NCBI GenBank assembly: GCA_964390805.1
Contig: CAYMKL010000071.1
Span: 1 to 36,123, forward strand
Length of the DNA: 36,123 bases
From: CAYMKL01 sp964390805
GTDB lineage: Bacteria > Chloroflexota > Anaerolineae > VGOG01
Direction of reading: 5' to 3'
Position 1 is the stretch's first letter. Each line of letters starts with the position of its first letter. Below the pieces are notes generated by a model. It saw only the letters and a list, made by a program, of their open reading frames with translations, was not told the DNA's origin and made no database searches. This document shows, piece after piece, positions 1 through 8,532 of the stretch. A program made the translations under genes and the position numbers.

Positions 1-3000
1 GGGTTGGTGAAGGCGATGTCCACTGAGCCGTTGACCTCACCGTCGTCGTACTCGTCGGCCTTCCAGAGCATGCCGTCTGTGACCAGGTTGCCCATGTTGG
101 ACTCGGCGTTGTAGTCCCGCACCAGGTCAACGTTGCTATAGCCCACCACTTGCTCGACGAGCGGAGCTACTTGCTCAGCCCAGTAGGCCACCTCTGCCTC
201 TACCTCAGGATCTGCCTCGAGCTCGTTGTTGATGGTGATCAACTCGTAGTCCTTGATGGTGAGCTCCTTGGTGTCGAAGTCAACGCTCACGTCGGCACGA
301 CCCAGCCAGCGACCATAGTAGCCAGCCTGGATGATGGCCGTGTCTCCCACCATCATCGGCTCGTACAACGGTTGGTGCTGGTGACCACCGATCATCAGAT
401 CCACTGGCTTTCCCGCATCTATCAACTCCTGAGCCACGGTCTGGAGGCCCTCGAACTCCCCGCTGTCCTCGGTACCCATGTGGGCCAAGACGATCAGCGC
501 GTCGGCCTGCGCCATGACCTCGTCGTAGTAGTGCAGCACGGCATCGTGCAAGTGCTTGAACTCCAGCCCCTCGGTCGTGCCCTTGAGGGTCACCAGCGGC
601 GTCTCATCGGTGTCCACACCGATGACGCCCAGGTCCACCCCACCTTTGCTCAGGATGACGTAGGGCTCACACCAGGTGGGATGCTCCCAATCGGTGCCCT
701 CCAGCACGATGTTGGCCCCGATCCACGGGAAGTCCGACTGCTCCACGCGCTCGATGAGCACTTCTTGCCCTTTGTCGAACTCGTGGTTGCCGAAGGCGGC
801 CACGTCGTAGCCCAGCATGTTGTAGACCTCAATGGCGCTCTCACCCATCATCAACTGCGATATGGGCGGCGCACCAAAGAAGATGTCTCCTGCATCCATC
901 AGGAACACGTTGTCTTCACCAACTTCTTCCCTGATGTCGCCCAGCATGCTAGCCATGTAGGCTGAGCCACCACGGCCCTTGTAGTCGGTCTCCAGGTTGC
1001 CGTGGAAGTCGTTGGTGTGCAGGATGGTGAACTCTGCCGGCGCGACGTAGGTGTAGGTCTTGAAGAGAAGCGGCAGGTAGATCCTGGCTGTGACGTTGAC
1101 GCTGTCTGCCTCCTCTACCTGGAGCAACTCCCCTTGCTCGAAGAAGCGGGCTGCCATGTCAACGTCGCCGCCCCCGACCGTTACCTCAACGGAGAAGCCG
1201 AACTCACCTCCCATGCCGGTGCCCAGGTGCTTGGCCCAGACGATGGAGCAAATCTCCTCAGCGTCGCTGAGAGCCACTTCCGCGAGGGCTTTCCAGCCGC
1301 CAGAGGCGTATAGCTCGGCCAGTTCCTCAGGCGAGAACTTGCAGGGCATAGGCGCCGCGCCACCGAAGGCGCTCTTGGGCACGTATTCGACCTTGTCGGT
1401 AAGGGGAATGACGACCAGGGCGTCCATCTTGGTGCCGATGTTTTGCTCGATGTCACAAGTATAGGCCAGCTCATCACCCGTCTCAGCACTGGTCGTATCA
1501 ACATCGAAGGAGACGTCCAACTCCTTCTTGCTGTTCCAGATGCGAACCTTAGCCCAGGTGTGATCCTCTGCCTCCTCGACCAACTCCACGTGCCAGCCGT
1601 ACTGCACGTCGTCGTCGCCGGGGTTACCCGTGCCACCCACGCCTGCCTCCCAGAAGCCCCACCAGCCGCCGGCCACGTACTGGATGTGATAGCCGGGGTA
1701 GTTGGGGCCACCGGCCACGCTATAGGCGCCCAGGGAGGGCATGGCCGCGCTGGCATCCCAGTCTACGGTGCACCAGTAGGTGCCATCGCCCTCGTCGCCC
1801 ACGCCGGGGTAGTAGCCCATAGAGTCGTGGAAGCTGGAGGCAGCCGGACGGCCTTCAAACTCCAACGGCTCCGCGCTTTCGCTATAGGGGTCGGTGTAGG
1901 TGAAGTCCACTGTGTCCTGTAGAGTGAACGGCGCATCGCGCATCAGCCCACGGCTGGTCAGGTTGGTATGCTCAAGGCCCAGCCAGACTGGTTCTACGTC
2001 GGGATCTCGATAGGGATATGGGTGCGAGTCCAACACCAGCATGCGGCCCTTGGGACCGAATCCGTAGTCGTCTTCGAGATAGCCGTAGATCTCGTTGTCG
2101 GTGTAGAAGTTGTTGTTGTACCACACCAGCAGGCCAGTGTTGGCCGGGCCGAAGCGCCAGCGCTCGTCGCCTAGTGCGCTGTCGTAGCCGCCATTCTCAC
2201 CCACGTTGCGCCACTGCAGGTAGAAGTTGTGGGTGAAGGCCATCGTGCCGTCGCTGCGCTGCCAGGGAGCCTCGTAGTCCCACTTGGCGTCGCCGCTTTC
2301 GGCATCGTCCTCGAAGAGGGTGCTGCCGTCCGCCGTGACTGCCACGTTGTCCACGAAGGCGCCGGTGTAGGTGCTGCCCCAGTCGGTCATGAACCAGAAG
2401 CGCAGGTAGATGCTCTGGCCGGCGTAGGCGCTCAGGTCGAAGGCCTGCACCTCAGGATCGGGCCAGTTCTCGTTGTAGCCGTAGAAGCCGCCTAATCCGG
2501 CCCCGCACAGATCGTCGGGGAACCCGTACAGCGGGGCGATCCAGCCAGGATCGTGCTCGCACTGGGTGTTCTCATTGGTGAGGGTATCCTCGACATTCCA
2601 GGTTTCGCCGTCTTCTGAGACCTGCACCCACAGGAAGTCCCACTCGTCCTCGATGTCGTAGACCAAGTCGAAGGCTAACGTGGCTCCGGCGTCGGGGATG
2701 GCGATGGGGTCAACAGTGGCCATCGTGGCGTTGGCCAGGTCTTTCTTGCCGCCCCACCAGTAGTAGTCACCCTGCCATACTGGCACCGCCAGTTCGAGCA
2801 GGCCATCGGGCAATACGATCTTGGCCCCACGGTAGACGTCTTCTCCACCGGGGAACTCACTGGCCTGGCCCAGAGTGACCTCGTAGACCTGGGCAGTATC
2901 GGTGGCAACGAACGGATCGAGCCAGCCCCAGTTGTCCAGGTGCCAGGGGTCCACCGCTGACGGCTCAAAGCCGATGGGATGGCCCGTCCAGTCGTCGGCC

Positions 3001-4187
3001 ATAAGCGACCAGAAGCCGGTCGAGGTCTCTCCATTGCCATAGGCGTACAGGTCGTCGGCGCCCAGGTTGTGGCCGTACTCGTGGGCGAACACGCCGATGC
3101 CGCCGTTCTCCGGCATCATGATGTACGGGCCAGCGGAGATACCCGGTGCCACCTCGTAAAGCGTACCGCCGCTAGAGTGCGACCACACGGCGGCCTCGCC
3201 ATAGTCGGTGCGGTTGAGCAGCGTGGAGCTGTCTTCCTCGCCGTAGCCGGAGTGGACGATCCACAGACGATCAATGATGCCATCGCCGTCCAGGTCGTAG
3301 TTGGCCCAGTCGAAGCCGGGGATGGTATCGCTGATGGCGTTGACCGCGTCCAGGGCATCCATCACCAGCGTTCTGGAGGTGCCAGCGCCGGGAATGGCGC
3401 CGCGACTGCCACCGCCGGACCGGGCGCCTGGGCACTCATCGGCATCGTACCACCAGGTAGAGTGAGGCACTTGCACCCAGCCGATGACGTCGCCGGCGAT
3501 CTCGTAGGTCCCACCAGACATGTCCTGGTAGTAGTCCTTGACCGACTGGCCGGTGAAGTCCTCGAACACGGGCGTGCCGTCTTCCATGGCGAAGTCGAAC
3601 ACTACGCCCTGGCCGAACAAAAAGCCGTCGAACCACTCATTGCTGAAGTCCTCGGTCCAGATGCTGTCGGCCGAGCGGTCGTCCGGCGACACCACTCGCG
3701 GGATCTCGTTGTGCAGCGGCCCCGTGTAGGTGAACTCCGTGGTTTGGGTGATGATGTTGGAGCAATCGCCGATGAGAAGATTGCCGTCATCATCATACAC
3801 GGCTTCGTCAGGATCGACCCTGCCGTACGGGTCCCAGGTGGAGACGCCCGCCTCCCAGGTGAACACGTCCGTGCCCGCGAACTCCACCAGGATGACCAGC
3901 ACCCGATCATCAGCGGCCAGGGACAAGGCATTTGCCTCGGCGGCTTGGCCTGCCTCCAGCAACTCTTGCCGTTTTCGATTGCGCAGGTAGTCTTTGATGT
4001 TGGGCTGGTCAACGGCCTTGGGCCGACGAACGGAGGGCCCCCGAATCACATCCTCCGGCTGCTGCACCGTAACCTCCGCTTTCTCCCCTTCAGGGAACGG
4101 CGGGTTGGCCAGAGCCGGCGTGGCCATGGTCAGCACCATAAGCACTGCCACCACAACGGGCAATATAGTAGACAATCTTTTACGCAT
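1..4187 (-). CDS. Secreted M6 metallopeptidase (immune inhibitor A type) fused to a 5'-nucleotidase-type metallophosphoesterase, C-terminus beyond window
   Basis: One continuous minus-strand frame of about 1395 visible codons runs off the left edge. I checked the frame at six points along it and saw no stop. The start ATG at 4187 has GGAG seven bases upstream. Residues 1-26 are a signal peptide ending ALA. The M6 region follows, with the zinc motif HEYGHNLGADD (His about 369) and then GFWSLMADDW, a sequence typical of immune inhibitor A. Residues about 450-880 resemble the jelly-roll part of that family. About 896-1035 looks like a DUF11-type surface repeat and ends in IYLPLLFK. From about 1052 comes a nucleotidase: HTNDFHG (about 1057), GDIFFG, GNHEFD (about 1133) and GGHQHQ (about 1267). 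The start of its C-terminal domain (ESNMGNLVTDGML) is cut by the window edge. Predicted role: an extracellular enzyme degrading protein and nucleotides or phosphoesters. Each half is clear; joining both in one chain is unusual. Confidence 0.9.
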   Translation of the reverse strand, partial: MRKRLSTILPVVVAVLMVLTMATPALANPPFPEGEKAEVTVQQPEDVIRGPSVRRPKAVDQPNIKDYLRNRKRQELLEAGQAAEANALSLAADDRVLVILVEFAGTDVFTWEAGVSTWDPYGRVDPDEAVYDDDGNLLIGDCSNIITQTTEFTYTGPLHNEIPRVVSPDDRSADSIWTEDFSNEWFDGFLFGQGVVFDFAMEDGTPVFEDFTGQSVKDYYQDMSGGTYEIAGDVIGWVQVPHSTWWYDADECPGARSGGGSRGAIPGAGTSRTLVMDALDAVNAISDTIPGFDWANYDLDGDGIIDRLWIVHSGYGEEDSSTLLNRTDYGEAAVWSHSSGGTLYEVAPGISAGPYIMMPENGGIGVFAHEYGHNLGADDLYAYGNGETSTGFWSLMADDWTGHPIGFEPSAVDPWHLDNWGWLDPFVATDTAQVYEVTLGQASEFPGGEDVYRGAKIVLPDGLLELAVPVWQGDYYWWGGKKDLANATMATVDPIAIPDAGATLAFDLVYDIEDEWDFLWVQVSEDGETWNVEDTLTNENTQCEHDPGWIAPLYGFPDDLCGAGLGGFYGYNENWPDPEVQAFDLSAYAGQSIYLRFWFMTDWGSTYTGAFVDNVAVTADGSTLFEDDAESGDAKWDYEAPWQRSDGTMAFTHNFYLQWRNVGENGGYDSALGDERWRFGPANTGLLVWYNNNFYTDNEIYGYLEDDYGFGPKGRMLVLDSHPYPYRDPDVEPVWLGLEHTNLTSRGLMRDAPFTLQDTVDFTYTDPYSESAEPLEFEGRPAASSFHDSMGYYPGVGDEGDGTYWCTVDWDASAAMPSLGAYSVAGGPNYPGYHIQYVAGGWWGFWEAGVGGTGNPGDDDVQYGWHVELVEEAEDHTWAKVRIWNSKKELDVSFDVDTTSAETGDELAYTCDIEQNIGTKMDALVVIPLTDKVEYVPKSAFGGAAPMPCKFSPEELAELYASGGWKALAEVALSDAEEICSIVWAKHLGTGMGGEFGFSVEVTVGGGDVDMAARFFEQGELLQVEEADSVNVTARIYLPLLFKTYTYVAPAEFTILHTNDFHGNLETDYKGRGGSAYMASMLGDIREEVGEDNVFLMDAGDIFFGAPPISQLMMGESAIEVYNMLGYDVAAFGNHEFDKGQEVLIERVEQSDFPWIGANIVLEGTDWEHPTWCEPYVILSKGGVDLGVIGVDTDETPLVTLKGTTEGLEFKHLHDAVLHYYDEVMAQADALIVLAHMGTEDSGEFEGLQTVAQELIDAGKPVDLMIGGHQHQPLYEPMMVGDTAIIQAGYYGRWLGRADVSVDFDTKELTIKDYELITINNELEADPEVEAEVAYWAEQVAPLVEQVVGYSNVDLVRDYNAESNMGNLVTDGMLWKADEYDDGEVNGSVDIAFTN

Positions 4188-4470
4188 CTCTTTCTCCTTT
4201 TTTTCTTTCTAATTTTGATCTTCTTAGCTTATTGCCTGAGTGCTATTTGTTAACTAAGCTATCACCCCCCTCCGTGTAGGTTTGACCGATAGAGCTGAAA
4301 ACAAAAAACGCCAGGACGAGCGAATACACGCCCATTGTGGCGCAGACAGGCATCCAGAGGAATAACCATTGGCAAGAGTTGAGCTTTCATGCTGGTGTGG
4401 ATAGAATAGCGAGGATAGCTGGCGGCCTTGGGTCCCCAACGTTGTGGACCTCCTCGAGCTTTTTGATGGC
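4188..4470 (-). other. Long 5' leader of the M6/nucleotidase gene, no recognised element
   Basis: This is the gene-free stretch between the predicted transcription start and the start codon. On the minus strand it holds a possible GGTCC/GGACC hairpin near its 5' end and a TAGCTTA/TAAGCTA inverted pair near 4220-4262. A purine-rich run leads into the Shine-Dalgarno site. I do not recognise a known riboswitch class, and the short open frames inside it look like chance. Confidence 0.4.
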
Positions 4471-4476
4471 CACTTA

Positions 4477-4505
4477 ATTATACTAAACAAGCAGAAATTT
4501 GTCAA
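4477..4505 (-). promoter_or_regulatory. Consensus sigma-70 promoter for the M6/nucleotidase gene
   Basis: Read on the minus strand, TTGACA (4505-4500) and TATAAT (4482-4477) are separated by exactly 17 bases, a full match to the housekeeping consensus. Transcription would start near 4470, leaving a leader of about 280 nt before the ATG at 4187. Confidence 0.8.
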
Positions 4506-4545
4506 TTGACCTTGAAAGCCCACGCGAATCTCGGTATCGGGGCAT

Positions 4546-4575
4546 TTGTGTTTTCAGGGAGTTATGTGATATAAT
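4546..4575 (+). promoter_or_regulatory. Promoter upstream of ftsK
   Basis: TTGTGT (4546-4551) and TATAAT (4570-4575) are separated by 18 bases, with an extended TG one base before the -10. It points at ftsK, and the predicted start (about 4582) falls at the edge of the inverted repeat that follows. Confidence 0.6.
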
Positions 4576-4580
4576 ATGAG

Positions 4581-4655
4581 CCAGTGATCAGTAATCTGTG
4601 ATCAGTAACCAGTGATCAGTTTAGGAAAGACTGGTCACTGATTACTGATAACTGG
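4581..4655. repeat. Imperfect inverted repeat of ATCAGTAATCAGTGA-type units
   Basis: The arms 4581-4606 and 4630-4655 match at 23 of 26 positions in inverted orientation around a 23-base centre. A third partial unit lies at 4609-4620. The element occupies the leader of ftsK, and transcripts would carry a long hairpin ending about 10 nt before the start codon. It resembles short dispersed repeats rather than a terminator, as it has no T-tract. Confidence 0.75.
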
Positions 4656-4665
4656 CGAGTGGATT

Positions 4666-6879
4666 ATGGCTAGGCAAAGACGAACCAGGAGATCTACCAG
4701 GAAAAAGAAAAAAGGCCCCCGCATAAATCTCTCTGGGTTGTTGCGAGCGGACAGAGTGGGTATAGCCTTGTTGGCTCTGGCGCTGCTGACTCTGCTCAGC
4801 CTGCTCACCCTAAGCCGAGGCACCCTCACTGAGGGGTGGCTACGCCTCTTGCGACTGGCCTTCGGCTGGGGCGCGTATCTCACCCCTATCATGTTCGGGG
4901 CTGCAGGGCTCTGGCTGCTCCTGAAGGGATCGGACCGCGAGCCGCAAGTGGCCTGGGAAAAAGTCGTGGGGGCGGCCCTGCTTTTCGCTCTGGGCCTGGC
5001 CCTGACCCATTCGCTTTCCTCCCTTCGACAGGACTTCGGCGCTCAGGGCAGCGCAGCCGAGGATCCACAAGCCCTGGCTGCTCGGGGAGGCGGCGGGGGC
5101 TACCTGGGCTGGCTGGTAAGCCAGGCTTTGGCTTCGAGCTTTGGCGATCTAGGAGCTTACATCGCCATCCTGGCCTTGGCCTTCATAGCCATCATCATGC
5201 TCTCCGGCCTTTCCGCTGCCGAGATAGGTCGAACTCTGAGAGAAAAGTGGGTCGGGCTTCGCTATCTCGGCCAGAGTAGCCTTTCTCGCCTCCGAGACTG
5301 GCGCAAAGCAAGGCCCTCAATTACTCCCTCGTCTGAGTCTGCGACAGGGGCATCCCGTCCCTCCCGTCCAGCACGAAGCCCCATCTTGCCCCGCATCATT
5401 GGCGGTGATCAAGAGTGGCGACTGCCCCCTGTGGCCGAAATCCTGGAAGAGAGCCTGGATCAGGAAATCAGTCAGGCAGAGATTCGCAAGCGAGTTAAGA
5501 TCATTGAGGAGACCCTGGTCAGCCTGGGCGTGCCAGCCAAGGTGGTCGAGGTCAACCAGGGGCCGGTGATCACCCAGTTCGGCCTCGAACCGGGCTTCAT
5601 AGATGGGCGCGCGGGGAAGCGCATGAAGGTCAAGGTGTCGAAGATCAGCGCCCTGGCCGACGATCTGGCCCTGGCTCTGGCCGCTTCGCCTGTCCGCGTC
5701 GTGGCCCCTGTGCCTGGCCGCTCCATCGTAGGCATCGAGGTGCCCAATGCCGAATTGACCCTGGTGGCTTTGCGTGGGGTGATGGAGTCAGAAACTTTCA
5801 GGAAGCTGAATTCCAGGTTAGCCATCGCCCTGGGCCGCGACGTATCTGGCGAGCCGGTGGTGGCTGATCTAAAGGCCATGCCCCACCTATTGATCGCAGG
5901 GGCAACGGGCTCAGGCAAGTCCGTTTGCATCAACTCCATTATCGCCAGCCTGCTGTTCAATAACACCCCCGATGACCTGAAGCTACTGATGATAGATCCC
6001 AAGCGAGTGGAACTGACCAACTTCAATGGCATTCCTCACCTCATAGTGCCCGTGATAGTGGAGATGGAGCGGGTCGTAGGCTCCCTGCAATGGGTCACGC
6101 GGCAGATGGATCAGCGCTACAAGAAGCTGGCCAAAGCCGAAGTGCGCAACATCGAGGAGTATAACAAACGAGCCGGCGCCCGGGGGGAGAGTCGGTTACC
6201 CTACTTGGTGGTTTTTGTGGACGAGCTGGCCGACCTGATGATGTTAGCCCACGACGAAGTAGAGCGGCACATCTGCCGCATCGCCCAGATGTCTCGAGCC
6301 ACGGGTATCCACCTGGTCATCGCCACCCAGAGGCCCTCTGTGGACGTGGTCACGGGACTCATTAAGGCCAACTTCCCGGCTCGCATCTCCTTCGCCGTTA
6401 CCAGCCAGGTAGACTCGCGGGTGATTCTGGACATGGTGGGGGCAGAGAGGCTGCTGGGACGGGGAGACATGCTCTACATGGCTTCGGACTCCAGCCAGTT
6501 GGTGAGGCTGCAAGGTTGCTTTGTCTCCGATAAGGAACTGGAGCGGCTGGTACGTTATTGGAGGGGAACGGAGGTAGGCCCGAGCATCCCCGCCAGCTTC
6601 TACAGAGTGGAACAGATGACCCAGCAACCGCTCTGGGAGGAGATGAGGGCCAAAGAGAAGGAGGCCAGCCGCAGAGATGATCTCCTGGAAGAAGCCATCG
6701 CGGTGGTACGTAAGCACAACAAGGCTTCCATCTCCCTCTTGCAGCGGAGGCTACGCATTGGCTACTCGCGGGCCGCTCGCCTGATAGACCTGCTGGAGGA
6801 ACAGGGCCTCGTCGGGCCAGACCGAGGAGCCGGACGCTCGCGGGAGGTGTTGAGCGAAGAAAACGAAACTGAGGAGTGA
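4666..6879 (+). CDS. ftsK: DNA translocase FtsK/SpoIIIE family
   Basis: This 737-residue protein has the standard compact FtsK/SpoIIIE order. A basic N-terminus is followed by about four membrane helices (to residue about 185) and a short linker. The RecA-like motor has Walker A GATGSGKS at 412-419 and Walker B LVVFVDELADLM with Asp519-Glu520. A C-terminal winged helix (about residues 670-725, the gamma domain that reads polarity sequences such as KOPS in relatives) completes it. It should sit at the division septum and pump chromosome DNA for dimer resolution and segregation. The start ATG at 4666 has only a weak upstream GAGTGG. The gene is divergent from the M6/nucleotidase gene and has its own predicted promoter. 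The linker is much shorter than in E. coli FtsK, so the protein is closer to SpoIIIE/SftA size. Confidence 0.97.
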   Translation: MARQRRTRRSTRKKKKGPRINLSGLLRADRVGIALLALALLTLLSLLTLSRGTLTEGWLRLLRLAFGWGAYLTPIMFGAAGLWLLLKGSDREPQVAWEKVVGAALLFALGLALTHSLSSLRQDFGAQGSAAEDPQALAARGGGGGYLGWLVSQALASSFGDLGAYIAILALAFIAIIMLSGLSAAEIGRTLREKWVGLRYLGQSSLSRLRDWRKARPSITPSSESATGASRPSRPARSPILPRIIGGDQEWRLPPVAEILEESLDQEISQAEIRKRVKIIEETLVSLGVPAKVVEVNQGPVITQFGLEPGFIDGRAGKRMKVKVSKISALADDLALALAASPVRVVAPVPGRSIVGIEVPNAELTLVALRGVMESETFRKLNSRLAIALGRDVSGEPVVADLKAMPHLLIAGATGSGKSVCINSIIASLLFNNTPDDLKLLMIDPKRVELTNFNGIPHLIVPVIVEMERVVGSLQWVTRQMDQRYKKLAKAEVRNIEEYNKRAGARGESRLPYLVVFVDELADLMMLAHDEVERHICRIAQMSRATGIHLVIATQRPSVDVVTGLIKANFPARISFAVTSQVDSRVILDMVGAERLLGRGDMLYMASDSSQLVRLQGCFVSDKELERLVRYWRGTEVGPSIPASFYRVEQMTQQPLWEEMRAKEKEASRRDDLLEEAIAVVRKHNKASISLLQRRLRIGYSRAARLIDLLEEQGLVGPDRGAGRSREVLSEENETEE

Positions 6880-6887
6880 AATTGGAT

Positions 6888-6916
6888 TTGCTTATCCTGA
6901 CTAAATAGGATATAAT
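6888..6916 (+). promoter_or_regulatory. Promoter of the nucleoside/BMP-type ABC operon
   Basis: TTGCTT (6888-6893) and a perfect TATAAT (6911-6916) are 17 bases apart. The predicted start near 6923 gives a leader of under 20 nt before the ATG at 6941. The site lies just after the ftsK stop, so the transporter operon need not be co-transcribed with ftsK. Confidence 0.75.
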
Positions 6917-6940
6917 CATCAACAAAAATGGAGAGTGCTT

Positions 6941-8518
6941 ATGCCCCCAGTGCTAGAACTACGCGGCATCACCAAAGCTTTCCCCGGCGTGTTGGCCAAC
7001 GATCGCATTGACCTGACGCTGGAGCAGGGGGAAATCCACGCCCTGTTAGGCGAAAACGGGGCGGGGAAGACCACCCTGATGAATATCCTGTACGGTCTCT
7101 ACACCCCGGACGAAGGCCAGATCATGCTCAACGGTCAAGAGGTAGAAATTCGCGACCCCTCCGACGCCATTGATCAAGGCATCGGCATGGTGCATCAGCA
7201 CTTCATGCTGGTCCCCGTCATGACCGTCACCGAGAACGTCATGCTGGGTGTGGAATCCACCCGCAACGGCATCTTCCTCGATCAGGCCCAGGTGGATCAG
7301 CGCATCCGCGAGATCTCCCAGCAGCATGGTCTGGAGGTGGATACCGAGGCCTACATCAAAGACATCCCCGTCGGCGTGCAGCAGCGGGTGGAGATCATCA
7401 AGGTGCTGTACCGCGAGGCCGACATCCTCATCATGGACGAGCCCACCGCCGTGCTCACTCCTCAGGAAGTGGAAGACCTCATAGAAGTATTGCGTTCCCT
7501 GTCCGATCAAGGCAAGTCCATCATTTTCATAACCCACAAACTGAAAGAGGTCATGGCCCTGGCCGACCGCATCACGGTGCTGCGGAACGGGCGGGTGGTG
7601 GGCACCACCACACCAGATGAGACCACTGAGTTGAAACTGGCGGCGATGATGGTGGGGCGCGAGGTGGACCTGGTGGTGCGCAAGAAGCCGTCCTCTCCCG
7701 GTGATGTGGTGCTGGAGGTAAAAGACTTGCAAGCGCGGGACGAGCGTCAGAACATGACGGTGAACGGGATAACCTTCGAGGTTAGAGAGGGAGAGGTGCT
7801 GGGAATCGCCGGGGTGCAGGGCAATGGGCAGACGGAGTTGGTCTACGCCCTTACCGGATTGCAATCAATTGTTGGTGGGGAGATGCGTATTCTGGGCGAG
7901 ACCCTGGCTCGTACCACCCCCCGGAAGATCCTGGAGAGAGGGGTCGCCCACGTGCCAGAGGATCGGCAGCGGCACGGCCTGATTCTCAGCTTCCCAGTCC
8001 ACGACAACCTGGTGTTGTGCTCGTACTATCTGCCACCCTTCGCCAAAGGCATAGGCACCCAGGAAGAGTCGGTCATCGCCACTGCCACGAAACTGGTTGA
8101 TGAGTTTGACGTGCGTACTCCCAACGTGTTCGTGCCCGCATCCAATCTATCCGGTGGCAATCAGCAAAAGGTCATCGTGGCGCGGGAATTCTCCCGTCCC
8201 ATCAAGCTGCTCATCGCTTCCCAGCCCACGAGGGGTCTGGACGTGGGCTCCATCGAATACATCCACGGCCGCATTATTGAGAAGCGGGATGAGGGAACAG
8301 CCGTACTGCTGGTCTCTCCGGAGCTGGACGAGATCATCGCCCTGTCCGACCGCATCGCGGTGATTTACAAAGGGCAAATCATGGACATCGTGCCGGCGCC
8401 AGGGGTCAACAAGGAGTATCTGGGCCTGCTGATGGCCGGGGTCAAGCCGGAAGAGGCTATGGAGGTAGCCCCGCCCGTCGTAGAGGAAGAGGCGGTCGAG
8501 GTTGAGCGCGTCTTTTAG
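6941..8518 (+). CDS. Nucleoside/simple-sugar type ABC transporter, dual ATP-binding protein (YufO/NupO-like)
   Basis: This 525-residue protein has two ABC ATPase domains in tandem, as in the energiser of BMP-family nucleoside importers (NupNOPQ/YufNOPQ) and of sugar importers. Domain 1 has Walker A GENGAGKT (37-44), a variant signature IPVGVQQRVEI and Walker B LIMDEP. Domain 2 has GVQGNGQTE (about 292), LSGGNQQK (about 404) and LLIASQPTRGLD. In domain 2 the usual catalytic Glu is replaced by Gln and the H-loop reads VSPELDE, a natural asymmetry of this subfamily. ATG 6941 is preferred over the in-frame GTG at 6935 because GGAG (6930-6933) is seven bases upstream of it. Two permease genes follow directly. 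The substrate is probably a nucleoside or related purine compound, inferred from family only. Confidence 0.92.
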   Translation: MPPVLELRGITKAFPGVLANDRIDLTLEQGEIHALLGENGAGKTTLMNILYGLYTPDEGQIMLNGQEVEIRDPSDAIDQGIGMVHQHFMLVPVMTVTENVMLGVESTRNGIFLDQAQVDQRIREISQQHGLEVDTEAYIKDIPVGVQQRVEIIKVLYREADILIMDEPTAVLTPQEVEDLIEVLRSLSDQGKSIIFITHKLKEVMALADRITVLRNGRVVGTTTPDETTELKLAAMMVGREVDLVVRKKPSSPGDVVLEVKDLQARDERQNMTVNGITFEVREGEVLGIAGVQGNGQTELVYALTGLQSIVGGEMRILGETLARTTPRKILERGVAHVPEDRQRHGLILSFPVHDNLVLCSYYLPPFAKGIGTQEESVIATATKLVDEFDVRTPNVFVPASNLSGGNQQKVIVAREFSRPIKLLIASQPTRGLDVGSIEYIHGRIIEKRDEGTAVLLVSPELDEIIALSDRIAVIYKGQIMDIVPAPGVNKEYLGLLMAGVKPEEAMEVAPPVVEEEAVEVERVF

Positions 8519-8532
8519 GAAAGGAGTGAGCC

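Noticed and set aside
150..965. Plus-strand open frame of 271 codons
   Set aside because: It is the antisense of the nucleotidase domain, whose minus-strand frame carries all catalytic motifs. The plus-strand translation matches no domain.
2979..4253. Plus-strand open frame of 424 codons
   Set aside because: It lies opposite the M6 peptidase domain and signal peptide; the minus-strand reading has the zinc motif, promoter and ribosome site.
4254..4523. Minus-strand 89-codon frame upstream of the M6 gene
   Set aside because: It would begin upstream of the predicted promoter, lacks a ribosome site and has no recognisable sequence pattern.
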